Source: VAZQ01 sp046733355
GTDB taxonomy: Bacteria; Pseudomonadota; Alphaproteobacteria; Rhizobiales; Xanthobacteraceae
Assembly (NCBI GenBank): GCA_046733355.1
Contig: JBKPOZ010000022.1
Location: forward strand, 43,091-107,090
Length of the DNA stretch: 64,000 nucleotides
Direction: 5' to 3'
Below the pieces are notes generated by a model. That model was not told where the DNA came from. It did not search any database and worked only from the letters and a program-made list of their open reading frames with translations. The translations under genes were made by a program, and so were the position numbers. Shown here one piece after another: positions 1-7,776 of the stretch (position 1 is the first letter of the stretch; each line of letters begins with the position of its first letter).

Positions 1-1
1 G

Positions 2-1126
2 TTGCAAGAACAAACCGCTGCTCTTGGCTGCGAAACGGGCGTCGACGATATGGGTGTGATGTACGCACGGCGCGGCGGCAAGCGTAACGACGTGCCGCCC
101 ATTGCGATCGGCAGCCATCTCGACAGCCAGCCGACCGGCGGAAAATTTGATGGCGCCCTCGGGGTGCTCGCTGCGCTCGAAGTTCTGCGCACCCTGCATG
201 CGGCGAATTACGTGACCTTCGCGCCCGTCGAGCTCGTGAACTGGACGAACGAGGAGGGATCGCGCTTTGCGCCCGCGCTCACCGCTTCCGGAGTCTTTGC
301 CGGTGTGTTCGAGCGCGACTGGGCGCACGCGCGCGAAGACCGCAGTGGCATCCGCTTCGGCGAGGCTTTGGAGAAAATCGGCTACCGGGGCAGCGAGCGG
401 TGCGGCACGCGCAAGTTCTCCGCGCATTTCGAGCTCCACATCGAGCAGGGTCCGCTGCTCGAGCGCGAGGACAAGGACATCGGCGTCGTCACCGGCGTGC
501 AGGGCACCCGCTGGTTCGAGTGCACCATGACGGGAGCGGAAGCCCATACCGGCTCGACGCCCATGCAGGGCCGCAAGAATGCGCTCATCGGCGCCGCGCG
601 CGTGATCGAGGCCGTCGACGCCATCGCGCACGCCGACCCGCCCCTCGCGGTTGCAACCGTCGGGCTACTCGAAGTGAGGCCCAATTCGCGCAACGTCATT
701 CCGGGCGAGACGTTCTTCACCATCGACATGCGCCATCCGCGATCGGATGTGCTCGATGCCATGGAGCAGAAGCTCCGCGCTGCGGTTGCCGAGAGCGCAA
801 GCTCGCTCGGCCTCGCCGCTGCGCTCACCAAGATATGGGAGCAGCCGCCCGTAGAATTTGATGCGAGCTGCATAGCCTGCGTGCGGCGCGCGGTCTCAAG
901 CTGCGGCTATTCCGCACGCGAGATGGTCTCCGGCGCGCAGCACGATTCGGCCTATGTGGCGCGCGTTGCGCCGACGTCCATGATCTTCGTCCCTTGCCGC
1001 GAGGGGATCAGCCACAACGAGGCGGAGTTCAGCTCTCAGGAGCAGTGCGCCCGCGGCGCGCAGGTCCTCCTGCACGCGGTGCTGGAGTTCGATCATCTGC
1101 TGGCGCAGCGGCATGGGGGCGCCTAG
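2..1126 (+). CDS. Zn-dependent amidohydrolase (N-carbamoyl-L-amino acid hydrolase / allantoate amidohydrolase family), 5'-truncated
   Basis: M20-type hydrolase that removes a carbamoyl or ureido group from an amino acid-like substrate; cytosolic and usually dimeric. Visible family motifs are HLDSQPTGGKFDG (candidate metal ligands His39 and Asp50, eleven residues apart as in the family), NEEGSRF (bridging Glu), HFELHIEQG, QHDSAYVA and the C-terminal SHNEAEFS. The frame is open to the left edge, and the first in-frame TTG lies inside the domain. Family members are about 410-420 residues and only 374 codons are here, so roughly 45 N-terminal residues lie outside the window. Carbamoylase, allantoate amidohydrolase and ureidoglycolate-type enzymes share these motifs; the substrate cannot be told from the sequence. 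Family assignment is secure, specificity is not. Confidence 0.88.
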   Translation: MQEQTAALGCETGVDDMGVMYARRGGKRNDVPPIAIGSHLDSQPTGGKFDGALGVLAALEVLRTLHAANYVTFAPVELVNWTNEEGSRFAPALTASGVFAGVFERDWAHAREDRSGIRFGEALEKIGYRGSERCGTRKFSAHFELHIEQGPLLEREDKDIGVVTGVQGTRWFECTMTGAEAHTGSTPMQGRKNALIGAARVIEAVDAIAHADPPLAVATVGLLEVRPNSRNVIPGETFFTIDMRHPRSDVLDAMEQKLRAAVAESASSLGLAAALTKIWEQPPVEFDASCIACVRRAVSSCGYSAREMVSGAQHDSAYVARVAPTSMIFVPCREGISHNEAEFSSQEQCARGAQVLLHAVLEFDHLLAQRHGGA

Positions 1127-1302
1127 CGCCACTCGCCATGTCATGCCCGGCGGATGCGGGCATTCAGTAACGAATCCTGGCGTGATTACTGGATCGCCGC
1201 CTGCGCGCGCGACGACATGGACGGGCTCGCATTTCATGCGCTGTGGGTTACTTGCGTGGAGCGCATGCACGCACGGATGAGCTCTGCTAGCGTCGCGCCG
1301 CC

Positions 1303-4023
1303 ATGGATGCTCCCCAGCCGCTGAGCTCGAGCCATCGCGAACCCGCCGCGCCCACCGACTCCGCTGCGCGGGCGACGCCGGTGATGGAACAATATCTCGA
1401 CCTCAAATCCGCGCATCCGGATTGCCTCCTGTTCTATCGGATGGGCGATTTCTACGAGCTGTTCTTCGAGGACGCGGAGATTGCCGCCCGCGCGCTCGGC
1501 ATCGTGCTCACCAAGCGCGGCAAGCATCTCGGCCGCGATATTCCCATGTGCGGCGTCCCGGTGCATCGCGCCGATGAATATCTCCAGCGTCTGATCCTGC
1601 TCGGCCATCGCGTCGCGGTGTGCGAACAGCTCGAAGACCCGGCGGAAGCGCGTCGGCGCGGAAGCAAGAGCGTGGTGCGGCGCGACGTGGTCCGCCTCGT
1701 CACCCCGGGAACCCTGACGGAAGACACGCTTCTCGATCCGCGCCGGAACAACTATCTCGTGGCGCTTGCCTGCGCCCGCGCATCTGCATCGCAAGACAGC
1801 CGCTTTGCCATTGCCGCGATCGACATCTCGACCGGCGAATTCCGCGTGCTCGAATGCGAGCGCGCGCAGCTTGCTGCCGAGATCGCGCGTATCGAGCCAC
1901 GCGAGATCATCGTCTCCGACGCGCTGTTCGGCGACCCTGCGACAGCTCCCTATCTGCGCACGCTGCCGGCGGTGACGCCGCTGCCCCGCGACCTTTTTGA
2001 CGGAACGAGCGCCGAGCGGCGCCTCGTCGAATATTTCGGCCTCTCGACGACGCAGAGCTTCGGCGCGCTCGCGCGGCTCGAGCTCACCGCGGCGGCGGCC
2101 GCAGTGAGCTATGTCGAGCGCACGCAGCGCGGAGAACGCCCTGCCCTGTCGCCGCCGCAGCGCGAGCTCAATGGTGCGGCGCTGCTCATCGATGCGGCAA
2201 CGCGCAGCAATCTCGAGCTCGTGCGCACGCTTGGCGGCGAGCGGCGCGGCTCGCTCCTGGACACGATCGATCGCACCGTGACTGCCGCCGGCGCGCGGCT
2301 CCTTGCGCACCGCCTGACCACGCCGCTCACCGATCCAGAGGCGATCGCCTCCCGTCACGACGCGGTCGCGTTCTTCGTGCGCGAGGAGCAGAAACGTGCC
2401 GACGTGCGGCGTGAGCTCAAGGCCGCACCCGATCTGGCGCGCGCTCTCTCGCGGCTGGTGGTCGGTCGCGGGGGGCCGCGCGACCTTGCCGCCATCCGCG
2501 ACGGCATCGGCGCCGCTGCGGCCCTTGCCAGCGGCCTTCAAAACACTGCCGGTTTGCCAAAAGAGCTTGCAGATGCCGCAAAAAAGTTAGGTAACCCCGA
2601 TCCGGAGCTCGCCGGCAATTTGGCCGCAGCGCTTGCGCCTGAGCTCCCGTACCTCAAACGCGATGGCGGCTTCGTGCGGGCAGGCTACGACGCGAGCCTC
2701 GACGAAGCTCGCGCTCTCCGCGACGCTTCGCGCCGGGTGATTGCTTCGCTGCAGGCGCGTTATGCGGAGGAGACCTCGCTGCGCGCACTCAAGATCAAGC
2801 ACAACAACGTGCTCGGCTATTTTGTCGAGGTGAGCGCGCAAAATGGCGACAAACTGCTTGCCGCTCCTCTCAACGCAACGTTCATTCACCGACAGACGCT
2901 TGCCGGGCAGGTGCGCTTCACCACGACCCAGCTTGGTGAGCTGGAGGCAAAGATTGCGAGCGCCGGCGAGCGCGCCCTGGGCATCGAGCTCGCCACCTTC
3001 GACGAGCTCACCGCATTCGTCACTGCCGCGGCGCGTGCCATCACGGAGGCGGCGGAAGCGCTGGCGATTCTCGACGTCGAGAGCGCATTGGCCGAGCTCG
3101 CGATCGAGCGGCGCTACGTGCGCCCCGAAGTCGATACCTCGCTTGATTTTTTCATCGAGGGAGGCCGGCATGCGGTGGTCGAGCAGGCACTCGCAAGTGG
3201 CGCCTTCGTCGCCAACGATTGCGATCTCTCCCCTCCTCCCGATTTATCTGAGGGTGGCATTTGCCTCCTCACCGGCCCGAACATGGCGGGCAAATCGACC
3301 TATCTGCGCGCCAATGCACTCGTTGCCATACTCGCGCAGATGGGGAGCTTTGTGCCGGCGCGGCGCGCAAGGATCGGCGCGGTTGACCGGCTGTTTTCGC
3401 GAGTGGGCGCAGCCGACGACATCGCGCGCGGCCGCTCTACTTTCATGGTGGAGATGGTGGAGACCGCCGCCATTCTCAATCAGGCGGGGCCGCGGGCGCT
3501 CGTCATTCTCGATGAGATCGGCCGCGGCACTGCGACTTTCGACGGGCTATCGCTCGCCTGGGCCACGATCGAGCACCTGCACGAGAGAAACCGCTGTCGC
3601 GCGCTGTTCGCGACCCACTTTCATGAGCTCACAGCCCTTGCCGGCCGGTTGCCGCGCCTGTTCAACGCCACAGTGCGCGTCAAGGAATGGCAGAACGAGG
3701 TGATCTTCCTGCACGAGGTGGTGCCCGGAGCCGCCGACCGCAGCTACGGCATCCAGGTCGCGAAGCTCGCAGGCTTGCCTCCAGAGGTCATCGAGCGCGC
3801 CCAGGCGGTGCTCGCGATGCTCGAAGCGGAAGAACGCGCATCACCCGCAAGCCTTGCAGACCTCCCATTGTTTGCCGCAGCCCCAAATCCTGCAGCCCGC
3901 AATTCACATCCCGCTGATGCTGTACTGGCTGCGATTGCAGCGCTGCACCCCGACGAATTGTCTCCTCGCGAAGCACTCGAGGCGCTCTACACGCTCAAGG
4001 CAATCCTCGCGAAGAAATCGTAG
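1303..4023 (+). CDS. mutS: DNA mismatch repair protein MutS
   Basis: Recognises mismatches and small loops and starts methyl-independent mismatch repair with MutL. The 906-residue protein has the full MutS architecture: the mismatch-binding domain with the Phe-Tyr-Glu wedge in GDFYELF (F50, E52), connector and lever/clamp domains (about 260-600), and a C-terminal ABC-type ATPase with Walker A TGPNMAGKST (about 657-666), Walker B LVILDEIGRG (about 732-741) and ATHFHEL. The C-terminus ends with the helix-turn-helix region, SPREALEALYTLK. The ATG at 1303 is the only start that keeps the complete N-terminal domain. It is followed directly by a palindromic repeat. In related alphaproteobacteria mutS also lies near glnD, as here. 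Confidence 0.97.
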   Translation: MDAPQPLSSSHREPAAPTDSAARATPVMEQYLDLKSAHPDCLLFYRMGDFYELFFEDAEIAARALGIVLTKRGKHLGRDIPMCGVPVHRADEYLQRLILLGHRVAVCEQLEDPAEARRRGSKSVVRRDVVRLVTPGTLTEDTLLDPRRNNYLVALACARASASQDSRFAIAAIDISTGEFRVLECERAQLAAEIARIEPREIIVSDALFGDPATAPYLRTLPAVTPLPRDLFDGTSAERRLVEYFGLSTTQSFGALARLELTAAAAAVSYVERTQRGERPALSPPQRELNGAALLIDAATRSNLELVRTLGGERRGSLLDTIDRTVTAAGARLLAHRLTTPLTDPEAIASRHDAVAFFVREEQKRADVRRELKAAPDLARALSRLVVGRGGPRDLAAIRDGIGAAAALASGLQNTAGLPKELADAAKKLGNPDPELAGNLAAALAPELPYLKRDGGFVRAGYDASLDEARALRDASRRVIASLQARYAEETSLRALKIKHNNVLGYFVEVSAQNGDKLLAAPLNATFIHRQTLAGQVRFTTTQLGELEAKIASAGERALGIELATFDELTAFVTAAARAITEAAEALAILDVESALAELAIERRYVRPEVDTSLDFFIEGGRHAVVEQALASGAFVANDCDLSPPPDLSEGGICLLTGPNMAGKSTYLRANALVAILAQMGSFVPARRARIGAVDRLFSRVGAADDIARGRSTFMVEMVETAAILNQAGPRALVILDEIGRGTATFDGLSLAWATIEHLHERNRCRALFATHFHELTALAGRLPRLFNATVRVKEWQNEVIFLHEVVPGAADRSYGIQVAKLAGLPPEVIERAQAVLAMLEAEERASPASLADLPLFAAAPNPAARNSHPADAVLAAIAALHPDELSPREALEALYTLKAILAKKS

Positions 4024-4104
4024 GGTGGGTTGAGCGAAGCGAAACCCACCGCATGTCGTGCGCGTCAAAGATGATGGGTTTCGCTGCGCTCAACCCATCC
4101 TACC
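4021..4104. repeat. Pair of palindromic intergenic repeats (family A)
   Basis: Two short hairpin-capable units whose arms read GTGGGTT / AACCCAC (about 4023-4050) and ATGGGTT / AACCCAT (about 4073-4102), with inner parts rich in GAGCGAAGCG or its complement. A very similar pair occurs at 12753-12843. The unit covers the stop codon of the OsmC-like gene. Dispersed palindromic elements of this kind are common between genes in Bradyrhizobium relatives; here they could also act as a bidirectional transcription stop between convergent mutS and the OsmC-like gene. Confidence 0.75.
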
Positions 4105-4612
4105 GAGCGACATTCAGCTTCACCTCGATGGGCGGGCCGCTCTTGAGCGTCTGGTAGACCACGCAATATCGCTCTGTGAGCTTGAGCAGCTGATCGAGCT
4201 TATCCTGGCCGGCATCCGTATCGACCTCGAAACGCAGCCCGATCTTCGCGAATCCGACAGGCGCATCCTTCGCCACGCCGAGCGTGCCGCGAAAATCGAG
4301 ATCGCCTTCCGCAAACACACGACCGGAACGCAGCGGGATATCAAGCGCGGTGGCGACCGCCTTCAAGGTGACACCCGCACAGGCGACCAGCGCCTCGAGC
4401 AGCATGTCACCGGAACACAGTTCAAGGCCCGAGCCGCCGGTTGCCGGATGCAGGCCCGCCGCTGCGAGCGCCCGCCCGGTCTCCACCTTGCAGGCAATCG
4501 ATGCGCTATCAAGCGCGCCTTTGGCCTTCAACGTGATGAACGCAGCCTGTGGATCGTTCTTGTATCGCTCCTTGAGCGGCGCCTGCATGGCGCGTAACGT
4601 GCTCGCATCCAT
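4100..4612 (-). CDS. OsmC/Ohr-like family protein
   Basis: Small soluble protein of the OsmC superfamily, whose characterised members reduce organic peroxides with a cysteine pair. Family features are the segment ALVACAGVTLKAVA with its cysteine, a second cysteine upstream in LELCSGDML, and the beta-rich C-terminal half ending LTERYCVVYQTL. The longer frame starts with TTG at 4624. The ATG at 4612 is preferred because GGAGGA lies just upstream of it, giving 170 residues. It is convergent with mutS, and its stop lies inside the palindromic repeat. Whether it is a peroxidase or one of the uncharacterised OsmC branches cannot be decided from the motifs. Confidence 0.85.
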   Translation of the reverse strand: MDASTLRAMQAPLKERYKNDPQAAFITLKAKGALDSASIACKVETGRALAAAGLHPATGGSGLELCSGDMLLEALVACAGVTLKAVATALDIPLRSGRVFAEGDLDFRGTLGVAKDAPVGFAKIGLRFEVDTDAGQDKLDQLLKLTERYCVVYQTLKSGPPIEVKLNVAR

Positions 4613-4628
4613 TCTGTCCTCCAAAGAT

Positions 4629-4706
4629 CCGATGTCAGATATCAGATGTCAGATGTCAGAGATCAGACTCTCCCTGCTTATCTGACATCCGACATCTGAT
4701 ATCTGT
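4629..4706. repeat. Imperfect tandem and inverted repeat based on ATCAGATGTCAG
   Basis: Three imperfect direct copies of a 10-12 base unit (GATATCAGATGTCAG-like) at about 4630-4667 are followed by the inverted form (TCTGACATCCGACATCTGATATC) at about 4679-4704, so the whole stretch can fold back on itself. It fills the space between two minus-strand genes and runs up to the stop codon of the ABC ATPase. It contains no plausible gene. Confidence 0.7.
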
Positions 4707-5497
4707 CACCACCACATCCCGCCGCCGGCTGCCGCCCGCGTCTCGGCGTCATCGGTGACGATCGTGCGTTCGAGCGAGCGATCGAGTGCCGAAAGCACGC
4801 GGCGCTTGGCGAAATCGAAGGCGGCCGATTGGCGGTCGCGCGGCCGTGGCAGATCGCATGTTATCTGCTCGTAGACGCGTCCGGGATGCGGCCGCAGCAC
4901 CACGACGCGATCGGCAACCACGATGGCTTCTTCCACGTCGTGCGTCACCATCACCAGCGTGGGCTTCGCATCGGCCCACAAATCGAGCAAGTGGTCCTGC
5001 AGGTCGGCGCGGGTAAAGGCATCGAGCGCGGAGAACGGCTCGTCGAGCAGGAGCACCTCGGGACGCGGCACGAGCGCGCGCGCAATGGCGACGCGCTGCG
5101 CCTGCCCGCCGGAAAGCTCGCGCGGCCACACCTGTGCCTTGTCGCTGAGCGACACGCGCTCGAGTGCGGTTGCCACGCGCGCGCGGCGCTCTTCTTTCGG
5201 GCGATGCTCGAGACCGAAGCCCACGTTATCGGCCACACGCAGCCAGGGGAGAAGGCGAGGCTCCTGAAACACAATCCCGATCTCCTCGTGCGGCGCGGTA
5301 ATAGCGTTCCCATCAAGGAGCACTCTGCCCTGGCTGGGCGGATCAAGGCCGCAGATCGCGCGCAACATGGTGGACTTGCCGCTGCCCGATCCGCCGATGA
5401 CAACCATGATCTCGCCCGGCTGCACTTCAAGCGAGACGCCGTCGAGCGCGCGCACCCCGTTCGGATAGGTTTTGCCGACACGGTCGAGGACCAGCAT
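4706..5497 (-). CDS. ABC importer ATP-binding protein, nitrate/sulfonate/taurine type
   Basis: ATPase subunit of a three-gene importer with the permease and binding protein just upstream (5506-6342, 6501-7481). Motifs: Walker A GGSGSGKST, Q-loop VFQEPRLLPW, signature LSGGQAQR, Walker B VLLLDEPF and switch histidine VTHDVEEA. The VFQEPRLLPW and HDVEEA forms are typical of the SsuB/TauB/NrtD group. A TTG at 5509 would overlap the permease stop; the ATG at 5497 with GAGGGA upstream is preferred (263 residues). Family members carry aliphatic sulfonates, taurine, nitrate, bicarbonate or pyrimidine precursors, so the substrate is open. The C-terminal tail ends in a Gly-rich stretch, AAAGGGMWW. Confidence 0.92.
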   Translation of the reverse strand: MLVLDRVGKTYPNGVRALDGVSLEVQPGEIMVVIGGSGSGKSTMLRAICGLDPPSQGRVLLDGNAITAPHEEIGIVFQEPRLLPWLRVADNVGFGLEHRPKEERRARVATALERVSLSDKAQVWPRELSGGQAQRVAIARALVPRPEVLLLDEPFSALDAFTRADLQDHLLDLWADAKPTLVMVTHDVEEAIVVADRVVVLRPHPGRVYEQITCDLPRPRDRQSAAFDFAKRRVLSALDRSLERTIVTDDAETRAAAGGGMWW

Positions 5498-5505
5498 CTC
5501 GTCCC

Positions 5506-6342
5506 TCAACTGCGCACGAAGCGGTCTTCCCAGCCCAGGAATGGCGTTGCGACGAGCGCAATCAGCCAGTCCGTCGCTTTGCCCAGGATCGCGAACGCAA
5601 CGATGGCGGCGACGATCTCCGCGGGTTTTCCGAGCTGCTGTCCGTCGATGAGGAGGTACCCGAGCCCTTCGGACGCGCCCATGAATTCCGCCGCAATCAC
5701 GAACATCCAGCCAAGCCCGAGACCGGCACGCAGGGACACCACGTACGCCGGAAGCACGGCGGGAAGCAGAATGCGCCGGACCATTGCCTGGCCGGAGAGG
5801 CGAAACACGCGCCCCACTTCAACGATCTTGCGGTCGACGGAAAGGATCGCCCCCAGCACGCCCAGGTAGACCGGAAAGAACACACCTACGGCAATCAGCG
5901 CCACTTTCGACGTTTCGAATATTCCAAGCCAGAGAATGAACAAAGGGATCCAGGCGATCGAAGGCACAGCGCGCAGGCCTTGCAACGTAGGATCGACGAG
6001 ACGGCGCGTGAGCGACGAGTATCCGGCGAGCGCGCCAAGGAGCGTGCCGGCCACCGTGCCGAGCCCGAATCCGACAATCACCCGCAGCAGCGTTGCGATG
6101 AGATGGCGATACAATTCGCCGCTGCGCGCAAGGCTCTCAAATTCCTGAAAGATGCGCGAGGGCGGCGGGACCAGCCGGCCGTCCGACAGCCCCGTCCAGA
6201 CTGCAAGCTCCCACGCCACTGCAATCCCGACCGGCACGAGGAGCCCGAGCGCCGGGCGCATGATGCGCAGCCAAGGAGCAGCCTGCCTGCTCTGCTCAAG
6301 CGGGGCTTGTTCGACGCCCGCGGTCATGCCCGCAACAGACAT
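5506..6342 (-). CDS. ABC importer permease, SsuC/TauC type
   Basis: Inner-membrane permease with about six hydrophobic helices and the cytoplasmic EAA-like loop (VGRVFRLSGQAMVRRILLP) that docks on the ATPase encoded next to it. An open frame runs back to a GTG at 6375, but the ATG at 6342 has GAGG eight bases upstream and gives the usual family length (278 residues), so it is taken as the start. The stop codon lies eight bases before the ATPase start, so the two are almost certainly translated from one message. The N-terminal 30 residues are hydrophilic and poorly conserved in type, as is normal for this family. Confidence 0.92.
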   Translation of the reverse strand: MSVAGMTAGVEQAPLEQSRQAAPWLRIMRPALGLLVPVGIAVAWELAVWTGLSDGRLVPPPSRIFQEFESLARSGELYRHLIATLLRVIVGFGLGTVAGTLLGALAGYSSLTRRLVDPTLQGLRAVPSIAWIPLFILWLGIFETSKVALIAVGVFFPVYLGVLGAILSVDRKIVEVGRVFRLSGQAMVRRILLPAVLPAYVVSLRAGLGLGWMFVIAAEFMGASEGLGYLLIDGQQLGKPAEIVAAIVAFAILGKATDWLIALVATPFLGWEDRFVRS

Positions 6343-6395
6343 AATCACGCCTCGGTTTGCAACAGCGCGTGTCACACCACTGGCCCGTCATTACG

Positions 6396-6487
6396 GCCGA
6401 GGCTGAAAGCCGAGGGCCGGAATCCATAACCCCTGGCCTGTGGGTATGGATTCCGGGCGCGCGGCTGTCGCCGCGCGCCGGAATGAC
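6396..6487. repeat. Palindromic intergenic repeat (family B)
   Basis: Bracketed by GCCGGAATCCATA and TATGGATTCCGGGC, followed by a GC-rich hairpin (GCGCGCGGC / GCCGCGCGC) and GCCGGAATGAC. The same arrangement recurs at 63146-63246. It lies between the permease start and the end of the substrate-binding protein gene, so it could form a processing or attenuation hairpin inside the transporter message. That function is inference. Confidence 0.7.
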
Positions 6488-6500
6488 CAGGAACGTGTGG

Positions 6501-7481
6501 TCAGTTGCTCGCCGTCACGTAGCGGTCGTCGATGAGAGCATCCAGCGTTTGCTGGATGTTCACATTCGCGGGAACTACGCCTGCTTTTTGCAACGCAAGG
6601 CCGGCCTGGAGAATGCTTTCCCGCTGCGGCGCGCCAATCTTGTTGTGGGTGAGCTCCGTGCGCTCCTTGAGCTGCTTGTCGACCACCGGACCATCGAGCT
6701 TGGTCACCGCGATGAATATCCGCTTGAGCTCGTCATAGTTCGCCAGCGCCTCCTTGCGCGCGTCCTCGTACACGGCGAGCACGCGCCGCGCGAGATCGGG
6801 ATGATCCTTCAAAAATTCCTCACGCGCGTTCAAAATGCCCCAGGTGTTCGCATCCTTGTTACGATAGAAAAGGCGCGCGCCCTCCTCCACTTCCGCCTGT
6901 GCCATCATGGGATCGAGTCCCGCCCAGGCATCGACATCGCCGCGGATGAGCGCGGTCTTGCCATCGGGATGCTGCAGCAGGACCGGCGTTATATCGCGCT
7001 CGCTCAGACCAGCCGTCTGCAGCGCGCGCACCAGAAAGATGTGCGGATCCGTGCCGCGCGTGACCGCCACCCGCTTGCCTTTGAGATCGGCGATTTTGGT
7101 AATCGGCGTGTCCTTGCGCGTCACCAGCGCGGTCCATTCCGGCCGCGAATAGACGTAAATCGACTTGATCGGGTTGCCGTTGATTTTTGCGACCAGCGCA
7201 GCGGCGCCCGCGCTTGAGCCGAAATCGATCGAGCCCGCGTTGAGGAACTCGAGGGCCTTGTTCGAACCGAGCGTCTGTACCCAGACCACGCCGATGCCGT
7301 CCTTGCCGAATTCCTTCTCCAGCAGCTGCTTTTCCTTGAGCAGCATGGAGACTGGATTGTAGGTCGCCCAATCGATGCGGATTTCTTTCGGTTTGTCGGC
7401 GGCGAGGGCGCTCGTGCCGCATAACGCGGCGGCAAGCCATACGAAAGCGAATGCTCGGGAAAGAACTCTGACTGTGGTCAC
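6501..7481 (-). CDS. ABC importer substrate-binding protein, SsuA/NrtA-like
   Basis: Periplasmic binding protein for the importer encoded downstream. The N-terminus is a Sec signal (hydrophobic AFAFVWLAAALCG, cleavage likely after TSALA). The mature part has the NMT1/SsuA-type fold with motifs such as NAGSIDFGSSAGAAAL, LKGKRVAVTRGTDPHIFLVRAL and GDVDAWAGLDPMMAQ. The frame extends back to 7529, but a GTG at 7481 with GGAGG six bases upstream gives a sensible signal peptide; ATG 7493 is the alternative. Family ligands include aliphatic sulfonates, taurine, nitrate and aromatic acids. This is probably the first gene of the operon, and the 295 bases up to glnD would carry its promoter. Confidence 0.9.
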   Translation of the reverse strand: MTTVRVLSRAFAFVWLAAALCGTSALAADKPKEIRIDWATYNPVSMLLKEKQLLEKEFGKDGIGVVWVQTLGSNKALEFLNAGSIDFGSSAGAAALVAKINGNPIKSIYVYSRPEWTALVTRKDTPITKIADLKGKRVAVTRGTDPHIFLVRALQTAGLSERDITPVLLQHPDGKTALIRGDVDAWAGLDPMMAQAEVEEGARLFYRNKDANTWGILNAREEFLKDHPDLARRVLAVYEDARKEALANYDELKRIFIAVTKLDGPVVDKQLKERTELTHNKIGAPQRESILQAGLALQKAGVVPANVNIQQTLDALIDDRYVTASN

Positions 7482-7776
7482 GAAAACCTCCATGCGTAAG
7501 GATGCCCGCGCAAAGAGAGCGCGCAACAACTGGTTGATGAAGGCGGGAAATTTCGGCCCGCCGTCAGCTTGGCGAGGGGCGGGCCCCGCGCTTTAGCTGC
7601 ATTTGTTGAGCGCCCGCAAGCTGCTTGCTCAAATCGGCGCTATGCCGGGTGTTTAGGAAGCCGGACCAAGCTCGTCAACGACGAATTGATTCTGCTTGGG
7701 AACGCAGCAAGATAGCGGGATGGCTCGCGGAATACGGCCATGACAACGCCGCTCTCCGCGCTTATCTGAAACCGGC

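Noticed and set aside
1234..2541. 435-codon open frame on the minus strand across mutS
   Set aside because: It is antisense to a perfectly conserved gene, rich in Arg/Ala/Gly and without motifs; a GC-skew artefact. The same holds for 8632-10011 and 11446-12576 on the minus strand.
4629..4706. Possible CRISPR-like array from repeated ATCAGATGTCAG units
   Set aside because: Units are directly adjacent without spacers and turn into an inverted copy; this is a palindromic repeat, not an array. No cas genes are present.
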